49,102 bases of DNA from Gammaproteobacteria bacterium (GCA_023135195.1 JAGLTQ010000030.1:1-49102), one strand, 5' to 3'. Shown: positions 16,163-25,392, counted from the first letter of the stretch. Made by a program: numbers and translations. Notes: generated from the sequence alone by a model not told the origin.

Positions 16163-17635
16163 ATGACTCGCGCAATTAAAGATAATAGAAAATCTCTACG
16201 TAAACTATTACACCAGATTTTACCGAAGGCAAGTATATTAGAAACAGACGAACAAACACGTCCCTATGAATGTGATGGTTTAACGGCATACCAGCAAAAA
16301 CCATGGATTGTTGTTTTACCCGAAACGGTTGAGCAGGTACAAAATATTTTAATTTTGTGCCACCACGAAGGCGTTCCTGTAGTAGCACGTGGTGCAGGTA
16401 CCGGGCTTTCTGGTGGAGCATTACCTTTGGCCAATGGCGTCTTACTTAGTCTGGCAAAATTTAATCGTATTCTTGATATCAATCCGGCTAACCGTAGTGC
16501 GGTCGTTGAACCGGGTGTGCGTAACCTTGCTATTTCACAAGCAGTTGAAGAATTTAATTTATATTACGCACCCGATCCTTCATCACAAATTGCCTGCACT
16601 ATCGGTGGCAATGTTGCAGAAAATGCCGGCGGTGTGCATTGCCTAAAATATGGTTTAACCGTACACAATATTTTACAACTTAAAATTATTACGATTGATG
16701 GAGAGCTCATTACCATCGGCGCTCAGTCCCTGGATTCCCCTGGTTATGACTTACTTGCATTAATGACCGGTTCCGAAGGCATGTTAGGTGTTATTGTTGA
16801 AGTGACGGTTAAACTATTGCCCCGACCTGAACAGGCACAAGTTATTCTTGCAGCATTTGATGATGTGGTTAAAGCGGGAGAAGCAGTCGGAGCCATTATT
16901 GCAGAAGGTATTATTCCCGCAGGTTTGGAAATGATGGACAACCCGGCTATTCGAGCAGCAGAAGATTATGCACAGGCAGGTTATCCGATTGATGCTGAAG
17001 CAATTTTGTTGTGCGAACTGGATGGCACACATGAAGAAGTATCCGAGCAAATTAAATTTGTTGAAAATTTATTAACAGAAAAAGGCGCAACCAGTTTGCG
17101 TACATCTAAAAATGAAGAAGAACGCTTAAAACTCTGGTTAGGACGAAAATCTGCCTTCCCTGCAATAGGAAGAATTTCACCCGATTATTATTGTATGGAC
17201 GGGACGATTCCCCGGCACCAGCTGCCCTTTATATTAAATAAAATCAGTCAGATGTCTAAAGAATATAATTTACTGGTGGCAAATGTTTTTCATGCTGGAG
17301 ATGGCAACCTGCACCCTTTAATTCTTTATGATGCAAACATTGAAGGTGAATTAGAACGCACCGAAGAATTTGGTGGAAAAATTCTTGAACTCTGTGTTAA
17401 AGCTGGCGGAACCATTACCGGTGAACACGGTGTCGGCAAAGAAAAGATTGACCAAATGTGTGTGCAGTTTAAATCACTTGAGTTACAAATATTTCATGAC
17501 ATTAAACATTCATTTGATCCCCGGGAATTACTTAATCCAGGTAAAGCGGTGCCTTCATTACATCGCTGTGCAGAACTCGGTGGCATGCATGTACACGATG
17601 GTTTGCTCTCCCATCCAGAGCTGGAACGTTTCTAA
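16163..17635 (+). CDS. glcD: GlcD, glycolate oxidase FAD-binding subunit
   Basis: A 490-residue FAD-linked oxidase. The N-terminal FAD-binding domain has PETVEQVQNIL, VPVVARGAGTGLSGGALP and PSSQIACTIGGNVAENAGG. The C-terminal FAD-oxidase domain has NVFHAGDGNLHPLILYD and ITGEHGVGKEK, with the conserved His and the final MDPRELLNPGK-like segment (FDPRELLNPGKAVP). It oxidises glycolate to glyoxylate, passing electrons to the membrane chain through GlcF. Its stop codon overlaps the glcE start by one base. The three genes form one operon. An open frame reaching D-lactate dehydrogenase homologues is possible, but the glcDEF order argues for glycolate. Confidence 0.94.
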   Translation: MTRAIKDNRKSLRKLLHQILPKASILETDEQTRPYECDGLTAYQQKPWIVVLPETVEQVQNILILCHHEGVPVVARGAGTGLSGGALPLANGVLLSLAKFNRILDINPANRSAVVEPGVRNLAISQAVEEFNLYYAPDPSSQIACTIGGNVAENAGGVHCLKYGLTVHNILQLKIITIDGELITIGAQSLDSPGYDLLALMTGSEGMLGVIVEVTVKLLPRPEQAQVILAAFDDVVKAGEAVGAIIAEGIIPAGLEMMDNPAIRAAEDYAQAGYPIDAEAILLCELDGTHEEVSEQIKFVENLLTEKGATSLRTSKNEEERLKLWLGRKSAFPAIGRISPDYYCMDGTIPRHQLPFILNKISQMSKEYNLLVANVFHAGDGNLHPLILYDANIEGELERTEEFGGKILELCVKAGGTITGEHGVGKEKIDQMCVQFKSLELQIFHDIKHSFDPRELLNPGKAVPSLHRCAELGGMHVHDGLLSHPELERF

Positions 17636-18717
17636 TGATGGAGAATAAAAACAGAACACAGGAATTACAAGATCGTGTGCGCGCAGCTTACAACAATAAA
17701 ACCATGTTAAAAATTGTTGGTGGTAACAGCAAACAATTCTATGGTAATAATTTTGAAAAAAATAATGTCGAAGTAATAGAAACACGCATTCATCAGGGCA
17801 TCATAAGTTATGAACCTAGCGAGCTTGTTATTACCGCTCGTGCGGGTACGCCCTTAAAAGAGATAGAAGCATTACTCGCAGAAAATAACCAAATGCTCCC
17901 ATTTGAGCCACCACACTTTGGTGAACATGCAACGTTAGGTGGGGCTATCGCCACAGGCTTGTCTGGATCACGCCGCCCCTTTACCGGTTCAGCCCGTGAT
18001 TTTGTATTAGGAACAAGAATTATTTCGGGTAAAGGTGACATCATGTCCTTTGGTGGGCAAGTCATGAAAAATGTTGCCGGTTATGATGTTTCACGTTTAA
18101 TGGTGGGTGCCTTAGGCACACTAGGCTTGCTGTTGGAAATATCTATTAAAGTCTTACCTCGTCCAAATGCTGAAGTTACTCAAGTTATTGCAATGTCACA
18201 ACAAGAAGCACTTAAGGCAATGCAAGAGCATAATCAAACCCCCTTACCCCTTTCGGCTTTAGCTTATGAAAATGAAAAGCTTTATATTCGATTAAGTGGC
18301 GCGGCAAGTGCCGTCAATTCTTCACAGAAAAAAGTTGGTGGAGAAACTCTGGTTCATGCAGATAAATTTTGGCACCAGCTTAATGAACAGACACATTCAT
18401 TTTTTAATAATAAAGCACCGCTCTGGCGTTTATCTGTACCCTACACCGCAAATGTAGATTTAAACGAAAATAGTTTTATTGATTGGGCTGGAGCCTTGTA
18501 TTGGATGCACTCTGATATGCCAGCCGAAGAAATCAAACTACATGCTATTGAACAAGGTGGTCATGCCACGTTATTTAAAGTTTCTGATCATAACCCGTCA
18601 ATTCAAGAACGATTTACACCGCTCCAGGCTAAAATAAAACAACTACATGTAAATTTAAAAATGCGTTTTGATCCATATGGAATTTTAAATTATGGCCGAC
18701 TTTATTCTGATTTGTAA
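17635..18717 (+). CDS. glcE: GlcE, glycolate oxidase FAD-binding subunit
   Basis: A 360-residue protein with a single FAD_binding_4 domain: PSELVITARAGTPLKEIE, FEPPHFGEHATLGGAIATGL and GGQVMKNVAGYDVSRLM, followed by a short C-terminal region ending DPYGILNYGRLY. It resembles a shortened GlcD, as is normal for GlcE. The first ATG overlaps the glcD stop (TAATG) and a second ATG follows at once; either could be used. It works with GlcD and GlcF in the inner-membrane glycolate oxidase. Confidence 0.94.
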   Translation: MMENKNRTQELQDRVRAAYNNKTMLKIVGGNSKQFYGNNFEKNNVEVIETRIHQGIISYEPSELVITARAGTPLKEIEALLAENNQMLPFEPPHFGEHATLGGAIATGLSGSRRPFTGSARDFVLGTRIISGKGDIMSFGGQVMKNVAGYDVSRLMVGALGTLGLLLEISIKVLPRPNAEVTQVIAMSQQEALKAMQEHNQTPLPLSALAYENEKLYIRLSGAASAVNSSQKKVGGETLVHADKFWHQLNEQTHSFFNNKAPLWRLSVPYTANVDLNENSFIDWAGALYWMHSDMPAEEIKLHAIEQGGHATLFKVSDHNPSIQERFTPLQAKIKQLHVNLKMRFDPYGILNYGRLYSDL

Positions 18718-18749
18718 CTTTAAAAAAATAGCTAAATATAAACACCGCG

Positions 18750-19961
18750 ATGCAAACAAAAATAGAACAGAACTTTTTACAATCTGAAAAGGGGCAGCTT
18801 GCTGACAAAACTTTACGCAACTGTGTCCACTGTGGATTTTGCACGGCAACCTGCCCGACTTATCAAATATTAGGTGATGAACTTGATGGGCCACGCGGAC
18901 GTATTTATCAAATTAAAGAAATGCTGGAAGGTGCTGCAGTTACAAAAGATACTCTACTGCACCTTGACCGCTGCTTAACCTGTCGTGCCTGTGAAACAAC
19001 CTGCCCTTCAGGTGTTGAATATGGCCATCTATTGGAAATAGGACGAAGCGAAGTAGAAAAACGTGTTAAACGTTCTTTAGCACAAAGAATATTACGTACT
19101 GTATTGTTATCCACTTTACCTTTTCCTAACCGTTTTAATACTCTCTTAAAATTAGGTCAGCTATTTCGACCCGCTCTACCCAACGTGTTAAAAAAACAAA
19201 TCCCCAAAAAAGTTAAACTTGCAGAGCTGTCATTAAAAACACATAAGAGAAAAATGCTTATCCTTGATGGTTGTGTACAACCTTCTCTTTCACCTGAAAT
19301 TAATCATGCCACCAGACAGGTTCTCAATGCTCTTGATATTGAGCTCATTTCATTTAGTGGATGTTGTGGTGCTATCAACCAACATTTATCCGATGAAAAA
19401 AATGCCTTAGTAACTATCAAAAATAATATTGATCGTTTGATTTCTCAATTTGATAACGGGATCGAAGGTATTGTAATGACCGCCAGTGGTTGTGGCGCAA
19501 TGTTTAAGGATTATCCACATTTATTACGCAGTGATGAGTCATATAAAGAAAAAGCTAAACAGGTTGCTGATAAAACATTTGATCTTACTCAAGTTATTAA
19601 TGCAGAAGAATTAAAAACAAAATTAAATGTAACGCAAGAAAACATAGCCATTCACACACCATGCACATTACAACATGCACAAAAGTTACCTATGAATATT
19701 GAAGCTATTTTTTCAAGCTGCGGTTATCAATTAAGTTCGATAAAAGATAAACATCTTTGCTGTGGTTCAGCTGGCACCTATTCAATTACCCAGCCAAAAT
19801 TATCAGAACAACTTCGCGAACAAAGGCTCACTGGCCTCATGGTTGGCCAGCCAGACTTAATAATTACAGCTAACATTGGTTGCTTACACCACCTCAATGC
19901 TGGCAGTACTGTACCAGTTCGGCATTGGATTGAGATTGTGGCAGAAGACTTAAAACCTTAA
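18750..19961 (+). CDS. glcF: GlcF, glycolate oxidase iron-sulfur subunit
   Basis: A 403-residue iron-sulfur protein. Two [4Fe-4S] ferredoxin motifs lie in the first 90 residues: CVHCGFCTATCPTYQ and CLTCRACETTCPSG. Two cysteine-rich CCG domains follow, with SGCCGAINQHL near residue 205 and LCCGSAGTYSI near residue 335. This subunit passes electrons from the flavin subunits to the quinone pool. It starts 32 bp after glcE and shows no clear ribosome site. It ends the operon; the gap beyond it holds a TGTAGGT-family palindrome that may act as terminator. Confidence 0.95.
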   Translation: MQTKIEQNFLQSEKGQLADKTLRNCVHCGFCTATCPTYQILGDELDGPRGRIYQIKEMLEGAAVTKDTLLHLDRCLTCRACETTCPSGVEYGHLLEIGRSEVEKRVKRSLAQRILRTVLLSTLPFPNRFNTLLKLGQLFRPALPNVLKKQIPKKVKLAELSLKTHKRKMLILDGCVQPSLSPEINHATRQVLNALDIELISFSGCCGAINQHLSDEKNALVTIKNNIDRLISQFDNGIEGIVMTASGCGAMFKDYPHLLRSDESYKEKAKQVADKTFDLTQVINAEELKTKLNVTQENIAIHTPCTLQHAQKLPMNIEAIFSSCGYQLSSIKDKHLCCGSAGTYSITQPKLSEQLREQRLTGLMVGQPDLIITANIGCLHHLNAGSTVPVRHWIEIVAEDLKP

Positions 19962-19982
19962 AATACTAATTGTAGGTTCAAT

Positions 19983-20097
19983 ATGTAGGTCGGGATTTAT
20001 CCCGACGACCATACCAGCACATTAACCATTTTAATTATTAACAGATAAAATCCGTTCTATAAAATAGCGCAGCGTCGGCTTAAAAACCGACCTACAT
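19983..20097. repeat. Palindromic element, TGTAGGTCGG family
   Basis: Perfect 11-bp ends ATGTAGGTCGG and CCGACCTACAT, with inner hairpins CGGGATTTATCCCG and GTCGGCTTAAAAACCGAC. It lies 20 bp beyond glcF. A further TGTAGGTTC sits just upstream at 19971. Related copies are at 40180-40345 and at the right edge, 49062. Confidence 0.75.
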
Positions 20098-20208
20098 TAA
20101 AAGCATTAAGTCTACTTTTTTTCTTTAAGTTCTTTACGTCTCTCCGATGAAATATTATATTTTGATGTGTATAATTAGTCTTTTCTAATATTACAAACAG
20201 AATCCCCC

Positions 20209-20889
20209 ATGACTATGAATTTCAGCCCTGCACCCGGTCCACATGAACGTCATTTAAAACGCCGTTTATTAAACCCTTTATTTCCGAAACCTGAACGCGA
20301 ACTCATTCAGCAAGATGTTGATGAGGCACAAAAAAAAGATGAAGAAAGTCTTCTTTCCTTTATGACTCACTTTCAGACTGTGGTACAAAAAGCGACTCAA
20401 CTCGAACTCAATAGTGAAAGTGATGTTGTTCTGGAAATTAAAGAGCAACTTGATGAATGCTATGCAACCAGTTGCGCCATGCCGGGTAACCATGAAAATT
20501 TAAAAATTGCGATCAAAAAACTCATCACAGCAATAATGTCGGCTATTCGTAAAGGTGCGGCAGATGATCCTATTGCATTACAAAAGCTTGATGAGGAAGA
20601 TGTTGCTCGCGAACTACATAATGATTTACATGAACGAAAGCTCATTGCTGACTTAATGCTGGAAAACACACCTATACTTGAAAATGAGTTAACACCAACA
20701 TTACTCAACGAAGAAATAGATGATCTTAATGCTGCTTTACCGTTATTTAGCGCAGAAGAACTTGGCCTTATCGCAAAAACAGCTCAGGCATTACTTGAAA
20801 ACTTACGTCAGCAAGGTCATGAAATACCACATGCATGGGAACGTTTTCAACAAATCAAACAAGCGTTAGATGCTAAAGAAGCAGGATAA
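20209..20889 (+). CDS. Unrecognised acidic helical protein
   Basis: A 226-residue soluble protein with no signal peptide or membrane segment. The sequence is acidic and mostly helical by composition, with a short basic N-terminus (HERHLKRRLLNPLFPKPERE) and long runs of Glu/Asp/Leu-rich helix, for example TPILENELTPTLLNEEIDDL and PLFSAEELGLIAKTAQALLE. I do not recognise a family. ATG ACT ATG gives two possible starts two codons apart; no clear ribosome site. A TATAAT at 20170-20175 could be the -10 element. ycgL follows after 6 bp, so the two are an operon. Coding bias and the tight downstream link make it a real gene. Confidence 0.8.
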   Translation: MTMNFSPAPGPHERHLKRRLLNPLFPKPERELIQQDVDEAQKKDEESLLSFMTHFQTVVQKATQLELNSESDVVLEIKEQLDECYATSCAMPGNHENLKIAIKKLITAIMSAIRKGAADDPIALQKLDEEDVARELHNDLHERKLIADLMLENTPILENELTPTLLNEEIDDLNAALPLFSAEELGLIAKTAQALLENLRQQGHEIPHAWERFQQIKQALDAKEAG

Positions 20890-20895
20890 ATTTCA

Positions 20896-21210
20896 GTGAC
20901 AGAAAATAAAATCACAGAATTGGAATGTACTGTTTATAAAAGTTTAAAAAAAGATGAGACCTATGTCTTTATACCAGCAACGACACCATTATCTGGCTTA
21001 CCTGAAGAACTTTTAAAAGTACTCGGACAAACTGAATTGGTTATGACATTAAATTTAACTCCAGAAAAGAAAATGGCAAGAGGTACCGCTGCAGAAGTAC
21101 TGAAAAGTATCAAGCAACAAGGTTTTCATTTACAGATGCCCGAGAAACCACATCTGAATAAAAACCCTCTCCCTACTCATAACGAAAGATTTTTAGATAA
21201 AGATATTTAA
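20896..21210 (+). CDS. ycgL: YcgL-family protein
   Basis: A 104-residue protein of the YcgL family. The signature parts are CTVYKSLKKDETYVFI, LPEELLKVLGQTELVMTLNL and IKQQGFHLQMPEKP. These small proteins are restricted to gammaproteobacteria and no biochemical role is firmly established. Translation must begin at GTG (20896), 9 nt after AGGA at the end of the upstream gene, since no ATG precedes the conserved domain. A REP-like palindrome beyond the gene separates it from the converging outer-membrane protein gene. Confidence 0.9.
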   Translation: MTENKITELECTVYKSLKKDETYVFIPATTPLSGLPEELLKVLGQTELVMTLNLTPEKKMARGTAAEVLKSIKQQGFHLQMPEKPHLNKNPLPTHNERFLDKDI

Positions 21211-21267
21211 CCTCAGCTTTGTAACAGAAGATTATACTAGTAAATATTGTCAATCTTTAAAATAACC

Positions 21268-21344
21268 GTCATTCCGGTATGCTCTTTAGCCGGAATCCAG
21301 TGTTTAAACTACTAGATTCCCGCTAAAGGCACGCGGGAATGACG
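21268..21344. repeat. REP-like palindrome, ATTCCGG family
   Basis: Ends CGTCATTCC and GGAATGACG are exact inverted repeats; inner arms TAGCCGGAATCCAG and AGATTCCCGCTA. It sits between the converging ycgL and outer-membrane protein genes. Confidence 0.75.
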
Positions 21345-21372
21345 TGCATTTTTTATACTCAGTTCAGTTTTT

Positions 21373-22527
21373 TTAGAACGAAGCACTTCTCCAACTTAAC
21401 ATTACCGTTGAATCTTGATCCGCTTGTACTCCATTACGATCTTCCATAATAGGGATAGAAAATTCTAAGCTGATATTATAACCTGGCGCATACATCCAGT
21501 TAGAACCAATAATAAATTCTACTTTAGATCCACCATAGTTATCAGTATCAGCACCTAAGCCTGGACCGTAAATTTTCGAGTCAATACCTACTATGGTTCC
21601 TTGCGTTTCACCACGTAAGCGAAGAGAACTATTGAATGTTGGTTCCCAGGCATAACTAACCCAGGACGTGAGCTCGTGTTTGTCACCGTATTTCCAACCT
21701 TCACTATTTTCACTCTGAAGAGGAATTGTAGCCAGGTATTGTGTCCCCCAACCCCACTTCTTATTTTTACCCCAATATGTTCCACCGAGTATCGCATCAT
21801 AGGTTCCTGAGCCTAGTTGCATACCATATGCCAAGCGGGACAGAACCATCGTATCAAGAGGCGTAAGATTATAATCTTCCTCTGTAATACTCCCCGTTGG
21901 TACACTCAAGACGATATCAAAAATGACATTGTGTTTACGATCAGGGCTATTGAAGAATTTATAAATTGCCCCCATTTTTATATCACCTAAACCTGAAGAA
22001 TTTACTTCATTCAATCCTAAGCTTGCTGTACCAGCTGCATTGTACGTATTTAACACGGTAGTCTTTTTAATCATTGGAGCCATTGCCACCAATGAAATTT
22101 TCTTATTGAGGGAATAATTAATAAAGGGATAAATAACATGAGCTTCAGCACTCTCTGGAACGACTCTCAATGTTGGAGGTTGACCAGCATCTCCAAAAAA
22201 TGGATTAGCAACGCTTGCTACTACTTCCTCTGCAGAAATTGAATCACTCCCTTGCAACATTCCACTGAATTTAAAATGTTGCATATTGATGCCAACAACA
22301 TATTGACCTTCATCCGGAAAAGCATATACGCCAAAAAGACCTGCTGGTGGGGGGATTGGTAATTCCTTTCTCATCGCTCTATATTTTTTTATCTCATTAG
22401 CCAGGGCAAGCCGTGTGGCATATGCATCCTCCTCTTTAGTTTCAGTTTCAGCAGCAAAAGAATACGTAGGCAATGCAAAAGAGAGCGATAGCCCCGCGAT
22501 TAACAAAAATTTATTTTTATTATTCAT
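21373..22527 (-). CDS. Outer-membrane beta-barrel protein, phenol-degradation/transporter-like family
   Basis: A 384-residue exported protein with a signal peptide (about 1-25, cut after YSFAA). Alternating aromatic beta strands continue to a terminal Phe (SWRSASF), the recognition signal for the outer-membrane assembly machinery. The middle and end look like the family annotated as MetA-pathway phenol degradation, which are barrels of uncertain substrate. A proline-rich stretch (ELPIPPPAGLFGVYAF) follows a charged N-terminal segment. It starts 24 bp after the cytochrome gene with AGGA 7 nt before the ATG, so the two are an operon. A shared job at the cell envelope is inferred from that, not known. 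Confidence 0.82.
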   Translation of the reverse strand: MNNKNKFLLIAGLSLSFALPTYSFAAETETKEEDAYATRLALANEIKKYRAMRKELPIPPPAGLFGVYAFPDEGQYVVGINMQHFKFSGMLQGSDSISAEEVVASVANPFFGDAGQPPTLRVVPESAEAHVIYPFINYSLNKKISLVAMAPMIKKTTVLNTYNAAGTASLGLNEVNSSGLGDIKMGAIYKFFNSPDRKHNVIFDIVLSVPTGSITEEDYNLTPLDTMVLSRLAYGMQLGSGTYDAILGGTYWGKNKKWGWGTQYLATIPLQSENSEGWKYGDKHELTSWVSYAWEPTFNSSLRLRGETQGTIVGIDSKIYGPGLGADTDNYGGSKVEFIIGSNWMYAPGYNISLEFSIPIMEDRNGVQADQDSTVMLSWRSASF

Positions 22528-22551
22528 ATCATCATCCTAAGAAAGTTTTAA

Positions 22552-23184
22552 TTATTTGAGTTTTAAGAATTCAGATTGTCCTGGATAGGTTCTAAACACT
22601 TGGTGGCAACCTACACAACCCGTACTGATTGGACCAAGAAATGAGGCTGCTTTGGCCATATCACCTTTTTCTGCCGCATCTGCTAATTTATTAGCATTAC
22701 CTTCAACACTAGTATTAAAAGTATCAAGTACCGCTAAACGTTCATCAGTGATATTTTCAAGACCTAAATATGGAAGCAATCCACCAACAGGAATTCGATG
22801 ATTGGCAAGTCGACGAGCACTGTCAGCTGTCATTTCAGCACTATCTGTCATAATGCCCATTACCATTGATTGATAATCTGACAAAACTTCTAACATTACC
22901 TGGCGTAACGTTGCTGTATCACTGTATCTACTGTGCATAGCCAATATCGACATCAAAGACATCTTTGTGTCAGTGGACAAATTTTCTACCTTATTTCGCA
23001 GTTTTGGCTTCATAATGGCTATTTGGCCTTTCATTATTTTTTTCAAGCCATCCATCGAATCGGCTGCCTGTGCATTTGCTCCCATCATGCTTGACGCAAC
23101 AAAGATTAAAGGGATTAGGTATGAGGTGACACAAGCCCGAACTTTATCAGCCTGCTTGCCCAGCATAGTGTTTGATCGTAACAT
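22552..23184 (-). CDS. Cytochrome c'-like (class II c-type cytochrome) periplasmic protein
   Basis: A 210-residue protein with an N-terminal signal sequence (hydrophobic 22-38, cut near ANAQAA, about residue 41). The remainder is helical and carries one haem-binding CVGCH close to the C-terminus (STGCVGCHQVFR), the layout of cytochromes c'. It also has ANHRIPVGGLLPYLGLENI, which I do not recognise, and is about 40 residues longer than a standard cytochrome c'. Such proteins often bind NO or act as electron carriers. The ATG has GGAG 7 nt upstream. It is the first gene of a pair with the outer-membrane barrel, and is transcribed divergently from an ompR/envZ-like pair. Confidence 0.82.
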   Translation of the reverse strand: MLRSNTMLGKQADKVRACVTSYLIPLIFVASSMMGANAQAADSMDGLKKIMKGQIAIMKPKLRNKVENLSTDTKMSLMSILAMHSRYSDTATLRQVMLEVLSDYQSMVMGIMTDSAEMTADSARRLANHRIPVGGLLPYLGLENITDERLAVLDTFNTSVEGNANKLADAAEKGDMAKAASFLGPISTGCVGCHQVFRTYPGQSEFLKLK

Positions 23185-23293
23185 TGGTTTTCTCCGTAAT
23201 TTGTGAGAGTTTTTGTAAGTATTTGAACGAGGCTCTATAGTAAAAAACAGGTATGTCTTATTAATTACCTATTCGTAACTATGTGTATTTAAA

Positions 23294-23312
23294 ATGTTTC
23301 AGAAATGTAACA
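23294..23312. promoter_or_regulatory. Possible OmpR-like operator in the divergent promoter region
   Basis: On the minus strand the bases read TGTTACATTTCTGAAACAT, which closely resembles the OmpR sites of enterobacterial porin promoters (TTTACATTTTGAAACAT as I recall it). It lies 26 bp before the ompR-like gene and about 110 bp before the divergent cytochrome gene. This fits control of both genes, but no binding test exists. Confidence 0.35.
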
Positions 23313-23337
23313 GTGGTAAATTTTTTGGGATATTCAA

Positions 23338-24048
23338 ATGAACTCATCATCATCACATTTACTCGTCGTTGATGACGAGCCAAAACTAAGAGAACTGGTA
23401 AAGGCATACCTGACAAAAGAAGGTTATGTTGTCGGGGCAGTAAAAGATGGCCCATCTTTAGACCAGTACTTAAAAACCAATGATGTTGACCTTGTAATAT
23501 TAGATTTAATGTTACCAGGAGAAGATGGGCTATCCATTGGCCGTCGATTGCGTCAGCAAAATAACTTACCCATTATTATTCTTTCTGCACGATGTGAGGA
23601 ATTAGACCGAATTGTCGGTCTTGAAATGGGGGCAGATGATTATTTAGGAAAGCCCTTCAATCCTCGTGAATTACTTGCAAGAATTAGATCTGTTCTACGT
23701 AGAAGCAAGGCAGATAATGATAATAGCGAAACAGAGGCTAAAAAAGATTTATTTTTTGGTCCCTACTGTTTGAATATTGAGAAATATCAACTCACTAAAG
23801 ATGACGAAATTGTCACCCTCACCATCGGTGAATTTACTCTATTGAGAATTTTTCTTGAAAATCCTAATCGCGTACTCAATCGAGAACAATTACTAGAAAA
23901 AACAAAAGGGTATAATTATTCACCGCTGGATCGTAGTGTTGATGTATGTGTCGGGCGCTTGCGTCGAAAAATTGAAATCAACCCTGCTGAACCATCCTAT
24001 CTACAAACAATTTGGGGAGCCGGTTACCTATTTACCATAGATGGTTAA
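23338..24048 (+). CDS. OmpR-family response regulator
   Basis: A 236-residue two-component regulator. The receiver domain has the acidic pair DD12-13, the phosphorylation site Asp56 (LVILDLMLPGEDG) and Lys105 (LGKPFNPREL). The winged-helix DNA-binding domain spans about 135-233, with LTIGEFTLLRIFLENP, RSVDVCVGRLRRKIE and TIWGAGYLF. It resembles OmpR more than PhoB or KdpE, including the DRSVDV recognition-helix region. The histidine kinase gene follows after 39 bp. The gene is divergent from the cytochrome c'/barrel operon, with a candidate OmpR-type site in between, so self-regulation and control of the operon are reasonable guesses. Confidence 0.94.
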   Translation: MNSSSSHLLVVDDEPKLRELVKAYLTKEGYVVGAVKDGPSLDQYLKTNDVDLVILDLMLPGEDGLSIGRRLRQQNNLPIIILSARCEELDRIVGLEMGADDYLGKPFNPRELLARIRSVLRRSKADNDNSETEAKKDLFFGPYCLNIEKYQLTKDDEIVTLTIGEFTLLRIFLENPNRVLNREQLLEKTKGYNYSPLDRSVDVCVGRLRRKIEINPAEPSYLQTIWGAGYLFTIDG

Positions 24049-24087
24049 CAGGTATCTTTTGCTTTCATTATTTAAACTTCAATACTT

Positions 24088-25392
24088 ATGCCTTTAATTA
24101 AATCACAGAAATATTTCTGGAAAATTTTTACTACTATCGGAGTTGTTGCAATAGGATTCCAAATAATAATTTTATCTACTTTTTCCTACTTCATGCTAAT
24201 ACCTTTAGGTAAACAAGCTGCGGATGATCTTACCAGTGTTATGACTCATGCAGCAGAAACCCGGCTAACAATTCCCACATCACAACAAACTGAATTCACT
24301 AAACGCATGTTAGATAAACATGGTTTAATCATTTCAAACAATCAATCCACACTTGCACCTTCAACCAGTCTATTACCCTACTTTTATTTTTTAAAATCTT
24401 CATTAAAGAAGCAACTAGGGGAAGATATATTAATAAAACAAAGTAATAGTGAAAAAGGAGAAGATTGGTATTGGGTTGATATTCCTGAGTCAGGTCACTT
24501 TATACGTTTTGGTTTCCCTCGTTCCAGAATAGGGGTGAACCCACCAATAGCTTTGATTGTATTATTGATCAGCGGAATAATTATTACTTTTATCGCCACA
24601 GCTTTTCTTAGTCAAAGGCTTTCCATACCTATTGAGCGACTTTATAACGCGGCAAGAGCCGTTAGCAAAGGTCATTGGCCAGATAAAATAGAAGAAGATG
24701 GGCCTGAAGAACTGATCGTTTTAACTAAAGAATTTAATCGAATGAATGTTCAGGTGAAAACACTCTTGTCAAACAGAACAACTTTACTCGCAGGAATTTC
24801 GCATGATTTAAGAACACCCTTAACTCAAATCCAACTCGCACTGAGTATGTTACCTAATGATGGTGGTGATAAAATTTTGATGGAAAGTATTCAGGAAGAC
24901 ATTGTAACTATCAATCAACTTATTGGTGAGACATTAAGCATCAGCATGGAACTTGAAGAGGATGAAGGCGTCCTCACCGATGTTAGTTTAGAAATAAATA
25001 GTATCATTAAAAATATTCAAACAAATGGTATAGAAATACGTTGGTCACAATCTGAATCAATTCGTCATATTCTTCACCCTCTTGCGTTACGCAGAATACT
25101 TACAAATTTACTTACAAATGCCGTACGTTATGGTGAAGGTCAGCCTATTACAATAAACTGCTCGATAAAAAATAATGAAATAATTGTAGAAATAATGGAT
25201 CGGGGAAAGGGAATCGAAAAAAAACATCGTGAAGCTATTTTCCAACCTTTTTATCGATTAGAAAAATCACAAAGCAGTAAAGGACTAGGCTTAGCTATAG
25301 TTAAACAATTAGCTGATACTAATAGATGGGATGTTCAATTACTCCCCCATGAAGGTGGCGGAACAAATGCCAGGTTATCAATCCCACTCTAA
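24088..25392 (+). CDS. EnvZ-like sensor histidine kinase
   Basis: A 434-residue membrane kinase. Two transmembrane helices (about 14-36 and 152-172) bracket a roughly 115-residue periplasmic domain, followed by a HAMP linker (about 173-226). The phospho-acceptor is His239 in AGISHDLRTPLTQIQLALSML, the HisKA motif shared with EnvZ. The ATPase domain carries NLLTNAVRYG (N box), DRGKGI (G1) and KGLGLAIV (G2). It would phosphorylate the regulator encoded just upstream. The periplasmic sensor region is not recognisable, so the signal is unknown. No strong ribosome site is visible. Confidence 0.94.
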   Translation: MPLIKSQKYFWKIFTTIGVVAIGFQIIILSTFSYFMLIPLGKQAADDLTSVMTHAAETRLTIPTSQQTEFTKRMLDKHGLIISNNQSTLAPSTSLLPYFYFLKSSLKKQLGEDILIKQSNSEKGEDWYWVDIPESGHFIRFGFPRSRIGVNPPIALIVLLISGIIITFIATAFLSQRLSIPIERLYNAARAVSKGHWPDKIEEDGPEELIVLTKEFNRMNVQVKTLLSNRTTLLAGISHDLRTPLTQIQLALSMLPNDGGDKILMESIQEDIVTINQLIGETLSISMELEEDEGVLTDVSLEINSIIKNIQTNGIEIRWSQSESIRHILHPLALRRILTNLLTNAVRYGEGQPITINCSIKNNEIIVEIMDRGKGIEKKHREAIFQPFYRLEKSQSSKGLGLAIVKQLADTNRWDVQLLPHEGGGTNARLSIPL

